A stretch of 64,000 bases of DNA, from positions 62,001 through 126,000 of the forward strand of contig CAYSOA010000002.1 of NCBI GenBank assembly GCA_964432565.1, given 5' to 3'. Below are positions 42,033-50,373 of this stretch, piece after piece; within the stretch, counting starts at the first letter, position 1; each line of letters opens with the position of its first letter. Source of the stretch: CAIOHW01 sp964432565 (lineage in GTDB: Bacteria > Bdellovibrionota > UBA1018). The position numbers were made by a program, and so were the translations under genes. The notes beneath the pieces were generated by a model, which was given only the letters and a program-made list of their open reading frames with translations, was not told the DNA's origin and made no database searches.

Positions 42033-43700
42033 TCAGATCATCGGAATCCTTCCGCCACGATCTTGAAAACGGTTGCGCCCGATCTCCATTGAAGTGGGAT
42101 AACCCGCGTCTGCATGGCGAACCACACCCATGCCGCAATCCGAATTCAACACACGGGTCAGGCGCCATTCGGCATCCTTGGTTCCATCGGCAACCACGAC
42201 CATGCCGGAGTGCAGTGAGTACCCCATGCCCACTCCGCCCCCGTGATGAAGGCTCACCCACGACGCACCGTTCACGGCGTTGATGAGGGCATTCAAGATG
42301 GGCCAGTCTCCCACGGCGTCTGATCCATCGATCATCCCCTCGGTTTCCCGATTGGGTGAAGCCACTGATCCGCAATCGAGATGATCCCGTCCGATCACGA
42401 TCGGAGCCTTGACCTTCCCGGTACGGACGAGCTCATTGAAGAGAAGACCAGCCTTCTCTCTCTGCCCATAACCCAGCCAGCAGATCCTGGCGGGGAGTCC
42501 CTGAAAAGCAATGCGCTCTTCTGCCATGGCCAGCCAACGATGCAGCCCCAGATCGTCGGGGAAAAGCTCGGCGATGGCACGATCGGTAACACGAATGTCC
42601 TCCGGGTCACCCGAGAGTGCGGCCCATCGAAAGGGACCACGCCCCTCACAGAACTGGGGACGAATATAGAGAGGGACAAACCCCTTGAAGTCGAAGGCGT
42701 TTTTCACACCGTGCTTCAAAGCCTGTCCGCGGATATTATTTCCGTAGTCAAATACGTGCGAGCCGCGCCTCTGAAACTCGAGCATCGCTTCAACATGACG
42801 AGCCATGCTCGCCATCGAACGCTCGACGTAGGCCTTCGGATCCGTCTTACGCAGCGCCAGCGCATCAGCAAGCGACAATCCATGAGGAACATAGCCGTTC
42901 AGCTCGTCATGGGCACTCGTCTGATCGGTCACGAAATCCGGTGCAAATCCGCGATCGAGCAGCTGCCAGTGCACCTCCGCCGCATTGCCGATCAAGCCAA
43001 TGCTGGTGGCTTTGCCCGCCTTCTTTGCGACTTCGATCCGCCTCAGGGCATCATCTATATCGTCGGCAATTTCATCGAGATATCTGGTCTCGATTCGCCT
43101 CTGGGCGCGCGTCGGATCGACCTCGACATTGAGAGAAATGGCGCCTGCCATCGAGGCGGCAAGCGGCTGGGCACCCCCCATTCCACCCAGACCCGCAGTG
43201 AGCACGACCCTTCCCGTCAGGTCACCACCAAAGTGCTGCCGACCTGCCTCTGCGAAGGTCTCGTACGTGCCCTGCACAATGCCCTGCGTGCCGATGTAGA
43301 TCCAAGATCCGGCCGTCATCTGGCCGTACATCATCAAGCCTTTGTCCTCGAGCTCTCGAAAATGTTCCCAAGTCGCCCAACGGGGAACCAGTACGCTATT
43401 GACGAGAATCACCCGGGGAGCGTGTTCATGGGAAGGCATCACCGCCACGGGCTTGCCGCTCTGGATCAGAAGCGTCTGATCATCGCGCAGCGCGCGAAGG
43501 CTCTCGACGATCGCATCAAAGGACTCCCAATTGCGTGCAGCCTTGCCGATCCCACCGTAGACCACAAGGTCCTCGGGCCTTTCGGCGACCTCCGGGTCGA
43601 GATTATTCATGAGCATCCGAAGGGCGGCCTCCTGATGCCAACCCTTGCAGGAGCGTTCTGTTCCACGAGCTGCTCGAACAACGCGAGAAGATGCCTTCAT
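42033..43700 (-). CDS. hutU: Urocanate hydratase
   Basis: Urocanase uses NAD+ as an electrophile to convert urocanate to imidazolonepropionate. The N-terminal LRMLMNNLDPEVAE and GGIGKAARNW, the dinucleotide stretch GLGGMGGAQP and the active-site Cys in DCGSVASPNRETE are seen. Length is 555 aa. The start overlaps the hutH stop by ATGA, so the two are coupled. Confidence 0.98.
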   Translation of the reverse strand: MKASSRVVRAARGTERSCKGWHQEAALRMLMNNLDPEVAERPEDLVVYGGIGKAARNWESFDAIVESLRALRDDQTLLIQSGKPVAVMPSHEHAPRVILVNSVLVPRWATWEHFRELEDKGLMMYGQMTAGSWIYIGTQGIVQGTYETFAEAGRQHFGGDLTGRVVLTAGLGGMGGAQPLAASMAGAISLNVEVDPTRAQRRIETRYLDEIADDIDDALRRIEVAKKAGKATSIGLIGNAAEVHWQLLDRGFAPDFVTDQTSAHDELNGYVPHGLSLADALALRKTDPKAYVERSMASMARHVEAMLEFQRRGSHVFDYGNNIRGQALKHGVKNAFDFKGFVPLYIRPQFCEGRGPFRWAALSGDPEDIRVTDRAIAELFPDDLGLHRWLAMAEERIAFQGLPARICWLGYGQREKAGLLFNELVRTGKVKAPIVIGRDHLDCGSVASPNRETEGMIDGSDAVGDWPILNALINAVNGASWVSLHHGGGVGMGYSLHSGMVVVADGTKDAEWRLTRVLNSDCGMGVVRHADAGYPTSMEIGRNRFQDRGGRIPMI

Positions 43701-45280
43701 TTTCGGTCTCCCTTTCTTGACTTCCGGACCCTGCTTGCAGGCAGGAGCCCCTGTCGAGTCGCCGCCTTCATCTCGGGCGAATCAATCATGCATTCCAGAC
43801 GTGCCAGATCTTCGTAATAGGTACGATCAGTCTCGGCATAGGCGGCATGCCGGCGAACCAACGCATGGATCGTCTCGATTCCCCTGGTAGAACGAAGGGG
43901 CCGAAGCAGATCAATACCCTGCGCAGCACTGAGAAGCTCCATCGCCAGCACACGCCGGGCATTCACGATCACGAGATGGGCCTTCCGAGCCGCCCATGCA
44001 CCCATGCTGACATGGTCTTCCTTGTCGGCAGAGGTAGGAATCGAATCGACGCTTGCCGGGTGGCAGAGGGTCTTGTTCTCAGAGACGATGCTGGCAGCGG
44101 CAACCTGAATGATCATGAAGCCGCTGTTGAGCCCCCCTTGTCGGATCAGGAAGGCGGGAAGGTCTGAAAGCGCGGGGTTGATCAACTTTTCAATCCGCTG
44201 CTCCGAAATATTGGCGATCTCCGCCACTGCAATCGCCAGCATGTCCATGGCAATTGCGACGATCTGGCCGTGAAAATTTCCTCCACTCAGGATCTTGCCC
44301 GTCTCAGGGAAGAGAAGAGGATTGTCGGTGACCGCATTCACCTCTCGTTCGAGAACTCCTCGGACGAAAGCGAGGACGTCGCGCGAAGCCCCGTGAACCT
44401 GGGGCATGCAGCGAAGAGAGTAGGGGTCCTGCACCTTGGTGCAGTCCTCATGGCTCCTGGCTATTTCACTGCGACCGCCGCTTGCCAGCAATGCTCGCAG
44501 GTGGGCAGCCGTTTGAACCTGCCCCGGATGAGGACGAACAGCGTGAATTTCGGCATCGAATGCGGCGTCGGTTCCTCGCATGGCTTCGACGCTCATGGCA
44601 CCGGCGCAGTCCGCCACATTGCAGAGATGCTCCGCCTCCAGCAGAGCCAGTGTCCCGATGGCTGTCATGAACTGGGTTCCGTTGATCAGCGCCAGGCCCT
44701 CCTTCGGACCCAGCGACAGAGGCTTCAGTCCGCATCTCTTCAATGCCTCCGCTCCGGTCATGACCTTTCCACGCAAGCGGACATGGCCTTCTCCGATCAG
44801 CGGAAGGGCCAGATGAGAAAGTGGCGCGAGATCTCCGCTTGCTCCGACGGAGCCTTGCTCGGGGACAATCGGGTGAATGCCCCGGTTCAGAAAGGCCAGC
44901 AGCTGCTCGACTGTCGCCAGCGCCACACCAGAGTGTCCCTGACAGAGGTTCCAGGCCCGAAGCAGCAGCATGGCTCGCACCTGCTCGTCGGCGAGCGGAG
45001 ATCCGACCCCCACCGCATGCGAACGAATCAGGTTCACCTGAAGCTGTTCGATATCGGCGTCATCCACCCTGACGTTCGAAAGAAGCCCAAAGCCGGTATT
45101 GATGCCATAATAGGTCTCGCCTGAACGGGCCCGATCACGAAGAAAGCGATACGCCTTCTGTATCCGCGCTCGTGCTGTCGGCCCAAGAATCACCGTTCGC
45201 CCGTGAACAGCGACCTGTTCAACGTCCTCAAGTGAGATTGCACTCTTTCCCAGAAGCAGCGGCTTCATCTTCATCAGCAC
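43697..45280 (-). CDS. hutH: Histidine ammonia-lyase
   Basis: HutH deaminates histidine to urocanate, the first step of the pathway. The Ala-Ser-Gly triad that forms the MIO cofactor is in GSVGASGDLAPLSHLAL (about 147-149). Length is about 525 aa. Start candidates are GTG at 45280 and ATG at 45274 or 45268. AGGTAGG immediately upstream favours the later ones. It follows the rpe stop directly. No HutC-type repressor is visible nearby. Confidence 0.97.
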   Translation of the reverse strand: MLMKMKPLLLGKSAISLEDVEQVAVHGRTVILGPTARARIQKAYRFLRDRARSGETYYGINTGFGLLSNVRVDDADIEQLQVNLIRSHAVGVGSPLADEQVRAMLLLRAWNLCQGHSGVALATVEQLLAFLNRGIHPIVPEQGSVGASGDLAPLSHLALPLIGEGHVRLRGKVMTGAEALKRCGLKPLSLGPKEGLALINGTQFMTAIGTLALLEAEHLCNVADCAGAMSVEAMRGTDAAFDAEIHAVRPHPGQVQTAAHLRALLASGGRSEIARSHEDCTKVQDPYSLRCMPQVHGASRDVLAFVRGVLEREVNAVTDNPLLFPETGKILSGGNFHGQIVAIAMDMLAIAVAEIANISEQRIEKLINPALSDLPAFLIRQGGLNSGFMIIQVAAASIVSENKTLCHPASVDSIPTSADKEDHVSMGAWAARKAHLVIVNARRVLAMELLSAAQGIDLLRPLRSTRGIETIHALVRRHAAYAETDRTYYEDLARLECMIDSPEMKAATRQGLLPASRVRKSRKGDRK

Positions 45281-45928
45281 CTACCTCAACCCGGCAATCG
45301 CCTTCGCCCGGTCGTTTTGTCCAAAAATTGCGGAACCTGCCACCAAGACGTCTGCGCCCGCACCGATCAGCAACTTCGAATTCACTGCGGAAACTCCTCC
45401 ATCCACCTCGATCAGAAAACCCAGTCCTGCTTCCTGACGACTCTTGGCAAGACGAGTTATCTTTTCGAGCGCGCCCTCAATGAACCTCTGCCCTCCGAAT
45501 CCGGGATTGACGCTCATGATGAGAACCAAATCCACGATTTCAAGGACCTCCTCGATGGCCGAGAGCGGAGTGGCCGGGTTCAGAGAAACGCCGGCCTTGC
45601 AGCCCAGTTCTCGAATGCGGCGAAGCAGCCGATCCAGATGGACGGTGGCCTCGGCATGAACGGTGATGACCGACGCCCCTGCACCGGCAAACACTTCGAG
45701 CCATTTCTCTGGCTCGGTCACCATGAGATGGCAGTCGAGCGGCAACTTCGTATGCGGCTTGAGCGCTGCTGCGACCAGCGGCCCCATGGTCAGATTGGGA
45801 ACAAAATGTCCATCCATGATGTCCAGGTGCAGCCAGTCGGCGCCCCCGTGTTCAACATCGAGAACTTCATCGCGAAGCCGAGAAAAATCCGCCGAAAGGA
45901 GACTGGGTGCGATCAGGGTCTTGGCCAT
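45281..45928 (-). CDS. rpe: Ribulose-phosphate 3-epimerase
   Basis: Rpe interconverts ribulose 5-phosphate and xylulose 5-phosphate. The TIM-barrel metal and phosphate motifs HLDIMDGHFVPNLT, CHLMV and MSVNPGFGGQ are seen. Length is 215 aa from the ATG at 45928, the family-like start MAKTLIAPSLLSADF. Another ATG is at 45943. The open frame extends into fmt, but that part is Arg-rich and not homologous-looking. It lies between fmt and hutH. Confidence 0.96.
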   Translation of the reverse strand: MAKTLIAPSLLSADFSRLRDEVLDVEHGGADWLHLDIMDGHFVPNLTMGPLVAAALKPHTKLPLDCHLMVTEPEKWLEVFAGAGASVITVHAEATVHLDRLLRRIRELGCKAGVSLNPATPLSAIEEVLEIVDLVLIMSVNPGFGGQRFIEGALEKITRLAKSRQEAGLGFLIEVDGGVSAVNSKLLIGAGADVLVAGSAIFGQNDRAKAIAGLR

Positions 45929-45992
45929 GGGTGCCCGAACCATACCCCGGTCGGGACGCTCGCCGCAAGCGACGCGAGGAAGCCGACGCTGC

Positions 45993-46955
45993 TCAGATCT
46001 TCCACTCGAGCGGCGGCGCCCCTGCGCCAAGCCGCCCTTTTTTTCCACTCAAAAACTCGGAGGACGACTGAACACGCTTTCCGTCGGGCTGCAGTTCAAG
46101 AATTTCAAGACACCCGTCCGCAGCCCCCAGAAAAAGTCTTCCCCCAGACTCAAACAGGAATCCTGGCCGGCCAATCACCTCAGGACGGAGCCGCACCTTG
46201 CGAATCTTGAGTCTCTCCGAGGTCCCCTCCAGGACAACGCTGGTACCGGGCCACGGATTCAGGGCTCGAACCTGTCGGTCCAGCTCGGCCGCCCTCTTCG
46301 CTGGGTCGAGTCTCTCCATTTCTTTCGTCAGCTTAGTTGCGATCGTGACCATGGATTCATCCTGCGGCGCGGGGGTCAAAGTTCCTGCAACCAGGCCTTC
46401 GATCGTTCTGGAAAGAACCCGGGCGCCGAGCGCCGCCAGGCGATCGTGGAGCGTCTGCGCCGTATCCTCGGGCGAAATGGGCGTCCTCTCGACATCCAGC
46501 ACATCACCCGCGTCAAGCTTGAGCACCATCTTTTGAGTAGAAACTCCCGTTTCACGGTCTCCAGCCAAGATCGCCCACTGGATCGGAGCAGCCCCACGCC
46601 ACCGTGGAAGAATCGAGGAGTGCACGTTGACACAACCCAAGACTGGAACATCGAGCACGTTTTGCTTCAGGATCTGCCCGTAGGCGACGACGATGAGAAA
46701 GTCCGGTGCGAGCGCAGTCAGACGTTCCAATTCACCGGGTTGAGAAAGTTTCGCGGGTTGGAACACCGGAATGCCGAGCTCCTGTGCCTTGATCTTGACC
46801 GGCGAAGCCTTCACTTCCAGCCCGCGTCCTACCGGACGATCCGGCTGGGTATAAACGGCCTGAATGTCACAAAGCTCATTGGCCGCCACCAATGAAGGCA
46901 CCGCAAAATCGGGGGTGCCCATGAAAATGACGCGTGGTCTTACGGCCGAGGGCAT
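45993..46955 (-). CDS. fmt: Methionyl-tRNA formyltransferase
   Basis: Fmt formylates initiator Met-tRNA. The N-terminal RVIFMGTPDFAVPSL and the catalytic Asn/His in NVHSSILPRWRGAAPIQWA are present, followed by the Asp of KLDAGDVL. Length is 320 aa. It is 3 bases downstream of def, whose product removes the formyl group later, a standard pairing. Confidence 0.97.
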   Translation of the reverse strand: MPSAVRPRVIFMGTPDFAVPSLVAANELCDIQAVYTQPDRPVGRGLEVKASPVKIKAQELGIPVFQPAKLSQPGELERLTALAPDFLIVVAYGQILKQNVLDVPVLGCVNVHSSILPRWRGAAPIQWAILAGDRETGVSTQKMVLKLDAGDVLDVERTPISPEDTAQTLHDRLAALGARVLSRTIEGLVAGTLTPAPQDESMVTIATKLTKEMERLDPAKRAAELDRQVRALNPWPGTSVVLEGTSERLKIRKVRLRPEVIGRPGFLFESGGRLFLGAADGCLEILELQPDGKRVQSSSEFLSGKKGRLGAGAPPLEWKI

Positions 46956-46958
46956 CGC

Positions 46959-47600
46959 CTAGTTGTCCTTCTTTCGAGGACCACCCATGTCGTGAAGATC
47001 GGAGCCCGGGCCAAGATCGCCACGGACTTCACGCTCCCGCCGCTCGGCAAGGAGCTTTTTCTTCACCATCTGCTTTTTCAGCGGAGTGAGGCGATCGATG
47101 AAAAGTCGTCCATCCAGATGATCCATCTCATGCTGGATGCAAACCGAAAGGAGCCCCTCGGCATCCAAAGTCTTCGTTAGTCCATCGATGTCCTGGTACT
47201 GGAGTTTGATCTTCTCTGCGCGCTCGACATCGGCAGTATACTCCGGAACTGAGAGGCACCCCTCCTTGAAAAGAATCTTTCCCTCACGGCGGATGATCTC
47301 GGGATTGATGATGATTCGGGGACTCTTGTTGGTGATGATTCCGGTTCCACTGACCTCGGCCCCCTCGGGCATCTCTTCGATGCCGTCTGCGACCTCCTCA
47401 AAGTCATAATCTGTATCGATCACGACGATCCGCTCAAGCAGCCCCACCTGATTGGCGGCGAGCCCGATCCCCGGCGCATCATACATGGTCTCGAGCATGT
47501 CATCGGCCAACTTACGGTAGGACCTCTCAACCCGTTCAATGGGCTTGGCCTTCTGCGAGAGAACCGAATCGGGAAAAGTATAAATCTTGAGTTTTGCCAT
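46959..47600 (-). CDS. def: Peptide deformylase, with an extra loop
   Basis: Def removes the formyl group from nascent proteins. The three motifs are GIGLAANQVGL, EGCLSVPEY (metal-binding Cys) and QHEMDHLDGRLF (metal-binding His and catalytic Glu). At 213 aa it is longer than typical enzymes. About 25 extra acidic residues lie between motifs 1 and 2 (around DYDFEEVADGIEEMPEGAE), and the C-terminus is extended and basic. It is followed by fmt. Confidence 0.96.
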   Translation of the reverse strand: MAKLKIYTFPDSVLSQKAKPIERVERSYRKLADDMLETMYDAPGIGLAANQVGLLERIVVIDTDYDFEEVADGIEEMPEGAEVSGTGIITNKSPRIIINPEIIRREGKILFKEGCLSVPEYTADVERAEKIKLQYQDIDGLTKTLDAEGLLSVCIQHEMDHLDGRLFIDRLTPLKKQMVKKKLLAERREREVRGDLGPGSDLHDMGGPRKKDN

Positions 47601-47619
47601 GGTCGTGCGGAACGCAGAA

Positions 47620-48699
47620 TCACGCCGGCCGCCGGGCCACCAGAAAGATCAACGCGAGAACGCAAATCATGCTGGGAAGCCACGCCGCAAGCACTGGATG
47701 CAATGCGCCATTCACCCCGAGAGATAAGCTGACGGAGTAGAAAAGCCAATAGAAAAAGGTCGCCATCAACGCCAGCCCCAGGTCGCGAGCAAGGCCGCCC
47801 GAGCGGCGACTGCCGAGCGAGAAGGGAATGGCGAGCCAGCACATGACCAATGGCGTAAAGCAGATTGCAATTCGCGAATGAAGCTTGACCTCGAAACGAC
47901 GCGTATTACCGCCAGCAGCCTTCGCCCGGTCGATATAAGCGGACAGCTCGCGGAGACGCAGGGAGTTGACCTCCCGTTCGATCTCCTGAAAGTCCTGCGG
48001 TGTTTCTGAAATCCGCAGTTCCTTGCTCTCAAAACGTCTGGTCATTGGAAAGGGGGTGTCCGGATCGAAGATCGTCACGAGTCCATCGAGCATCTTCCAT
48101 CCCGTCTCTGTATGAACTCCCTTGCTGGCCTCGACCAGTTGCACCAGCCGGAACCGCTCATCAAGCGTATAAACGGACATCCCTTCGATGGTCTTCGTTC
48201 CGAGGTCAAAGGAGCGGAGATTGAAAATGAGGTTTTGTGATCGGTACCAGACCTTGTCTCTGCGTACGTCCAGAAAAAAATCCGGTCTCTTTTTCATGAC
48301 GTGCCAGTAGTAGGTGCTCTGCTTCTTGATGAAGAGCGGCACAATCCGGTCCTGAAAAACCAGCAGCAGACAGCAGAACACGAAGACGATCGCACCCAGT
48401 GTCGCCACCATCCGGCCTTTGCCGAAGCCCAGTGAGAAGAAGGCAGTCAGCTCCCCGGTTCGCGAGAGACCGGAAAGCACCATGACCGTACCCGCGAGAA
48501 CCGCCGGCGGAGCCAGCTGCACGAAGATCTCAGGAAGGCCGAGCACTCCGCGCCACAAGATCTGCGTGGCCGGATAAGGCTGCTCGTTTAGATGCGCAAT
48601 CATGGCCTGGAAAAAGAACAGAACCACCAGTCCCAGCCAGGCAGGAACGAACCCCCGAATGAAGGAAGTGACGAGGTAACGATCCAAGGTTCGCACCAC
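47620..48699 (-). CDS. LptF/LptG-family permease of the LPS transporter
   Basis: This YjgP/YjgQ-family protein has six membrane segments in two groups of three around a large periplasmic jellyroll region. It starts with LDRYLVTSFIRGF, typical of LptF/LptG. Length is 359 aa. The LptF/LptG pair with LptB extracts lipopolysaccharide from the inner membrane. Only one of the pair is here, and sequence alone does not say which. It starts with GTG and is divergent from lepB. Confidence 0.87.
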   Translation of the reverse strand: MVRTLDRYLVTSFIRGFVPAWLGLVVLFFFQAMIAHLNEQPYPATQILWRGVLGLPEIFVQLAPPAVLAGTVMVLSGLSRTGELTAFFSLGFGKGRMVATLGAIVFVFCCLLLVFQDRIVPLFIKKQSTYYWHVMKKRPDFFLDVRRDKVWYRSQNLIFNLRSFDLGTKTIEGMSVYTLDERFRLVQLVEASKGVHTETGWKMLDGLVTIFDPDTPFPMTRRFESKELRISETPQDFQEIEREVNSLRLRELSAYIDRAKAAGGNTRRFEVKLHSRIAICFTPLVMCWLAIPFSLGSRRSGGLARDLGLALMATFFYWLFYSVSLSLGVNGALHPVLAAWLPSMICVLALIFLVARRPA

Positions 48700-48753
48700 A
48701 ACGAGAATAGCATTAAATGGACAATCCCCAAGAGCTTCGATAGTTTCTGGCCG

Positions 48754-49545
48754 ATGAACGAGAACGAATCTGCCGCCCCGGAGACCACGGCCGAGAGTCC
48801 GAAGACCGCACCGACCATCGACCGGAAGAAATGGCTATGGGACAACGTCGTTTCGCTGGGCACTGCACTGCTGCTCGTCTTCATGATCCGATCCAGCATC
48901 ATCGAGGCCTTCAAGATTCCATCGGGTTCGATGATTCCCACCTTGTTGGTCGGCGATCACATTTTCGTCAATAAGTTCGCCTATGGCCTGAAGGTCCCCT
49001 TTTCCGAGTGGCTCTCGGATGGGCCCATCACTGTCATCGAACGCGCTCCGCCCAAGCGGGGTGATGTCATTGTCTTCATCTATCCGCGTGACGAGTCCCT
49101 GCATTACATCAAGCGCGTCGTCGGTATTCCGGGAGACACCATCGAGGTCAAGGACAAGGTCATTTATCTCAACGGCAAGGCCGTTGCTCATGAGCCACTC
49201 CCTCAGGACCGTCTGAAGGAAGTCCTGTCGGTGCTGGACGAGTCTCGATACTCCAAAGAAAATATGGAGGCTTTTCAGGAGCATTTTGACGGGGGTAATC
49301 CCATCGTGCTGACCGATCGAAATAATTTCACGACCGAGAGCTTCGGTCCGATCACTGTTCCAGCCGACCATGTCTTTGTGATGGGAGACAATCGAGACTT
49401 CTCGAACGACTCGCGTTTCTGGGGCTACGTTCCCTACCGGAATATCAAGGGAAAGGCCGTCGTCATCTGGCTTTCGATTTGGATGGACCTCGCTGAGGGG
49501 GAGTTCACCTTCCGTCCGTCACGCACGGGAACGCTTTTCCACTGA
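48754..49545 (+). CDS. lepB: Signal peptidase I
   Basis: LepB cleaves signal peptides of exported proteins on the outer face of the inner membrane. The catalytic Ser59 is in IPSGSMIPTL and the general-base Lys120 in YIKRVVGIPGD. GDNRDFSNDSRFWG is box E. One membrane segment (about 30-48) precedes the active site. Length is 263 aa from the ATG at 48754. The frame reaches 48592 inside the divergent LptF/G gene, which I reject. It stands alone. Confidence 0.96.
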   Translation: MNENESAAPETTAESPKTAPTIDRKKWLWDNVVSLGTALLLVFMIRSSIIEAFKIPSGSMIPTLLVGDHIFVNKFAYGLKVPFSEWLSDGPITVIERAPPKRGDVIVFIYPRDESLHYIKRVVGIPGDTIEVKDKVIYLNGKAVAHEPLPQDRLKEVLSVLDESRYSKENMEAFQEHFDGGNPIVLTDRNNFTTESFGPITVPADHVFVMGDNRDFSNDSRFWGYVPYRNIKGKAVVIWLSIWMDLAEGEFTFRPSRTGTLFH

Positions 49546-49555
49546 GAGAAGCGCC

Positions 49556-50356
49556 TCAGCGACGCGAAAGCAGGCAGGCAACGCCATCCAGAGTTCTTGC
49601 AAGCAACCAGCGCACGGGATGGGGAGCGGCGTCCAGCTTCGCAGCGAGCGCCGGAGAGACAGACTCATAAAAGTGAACCATCCGACGTCCCCACGAGTTT
49701 CGAAGCAGGAAATGGTCCCTGAAGCGACGAAGCCGCGGCATGGTCTCAGGGCCTGAGAGATCCATCAGCGAACTCGCAATAAAACACGTGGTTCCTCCCA
49801 GGCGCTTGTAGGCGGCCTTGAATTCTCCACGGTGAAGCGCCTTTTCGGCGACCAGAAACTTCCTGAGCGTCTCGGCACAAAGCGCCTTGTAGGTCGCATC
49901 CTTGGCAAAATAGACGTATTGATTGAGGTAGAATTGCAGCTTCTGCACATTCTCCTTGCCGCGAGTGCGATCATAGATTCGAGCGAGATCCCAATAGACG
50001 CCAGTCAGAAGCACCATCTCTGCCATCTCGGTTTTCGCATCGAAAACACTGGGTGTAAGCCGGCCGGACTCCACCTTCTTCGCCCGCTCCAAGGCTTTCA
50101 GGTAGACCAAAAAATACTTCGTCGCTTCTCCGGGTTCGTCGCGCGACAATGCAGAGATTCCTTGCCTGGCGATCTCGAGGCGCTGAACCCGGGCTTCTTG
50201 CTGACGCTGTTGTTCTTCCCGCTGAAGCTGCTTCTCGATCTTCTCCCGCATGCGGCTGCTTGTTGCAGCACGTCGGGCAAGACGATCGGCCTCCTTGGCC
50301 TGGGCCTTGGCCTGACGGTCGTCAGGCTCACCGTTTCTGGTATTATCCGAGCTCAT
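49556..50356 (-). CDS. Protein with N-terminal coiled coil and C-terminal CFI-box domain
   Basis: The N-terminal third is a highly charged coiled coil rich in Arg, Glu and Gln (about 15-65). The C-terminal part contains CFIASSLMDLSG followed by LRRFRDHFLLRNSWGRRMV and FYESVSPALAAKL. This matches the CFI-box-CTERM pattern (CFIATAAYG then LRxFRDxxL and YSPxLA), here in a variant form. That domain is of unknown function. Length is 266 aa, with no signal peptide. It lies downstream of priA on the same strand. Confidence 0.6.
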   Translation of the reverse strand: MSSDNTRNGEPDDRQAKAQAKEADRLARRAATSSRMREKIEKQLQREEQQRQQEARVQRLEIARQGISALSRDEPGEATKYFLVYLKALERAKKVESGRLTPSVFDAKTEMAEMVLLTGVYWDLARIYDRTRGKENVQKLQFYLNQYVYFAKDATYKALCAETLRKFLVAEKALHRGEFKAAYKRLGGTTCFIASSLMDLSGPETMPRLRRFRDHFLLRNSWGRRMVHFYESVSPALAAKLDAAPHPVRWLLARTLDGVACLLSRR

Positions 50357-50373
50357 CCGGTTTTATCCTGCGC

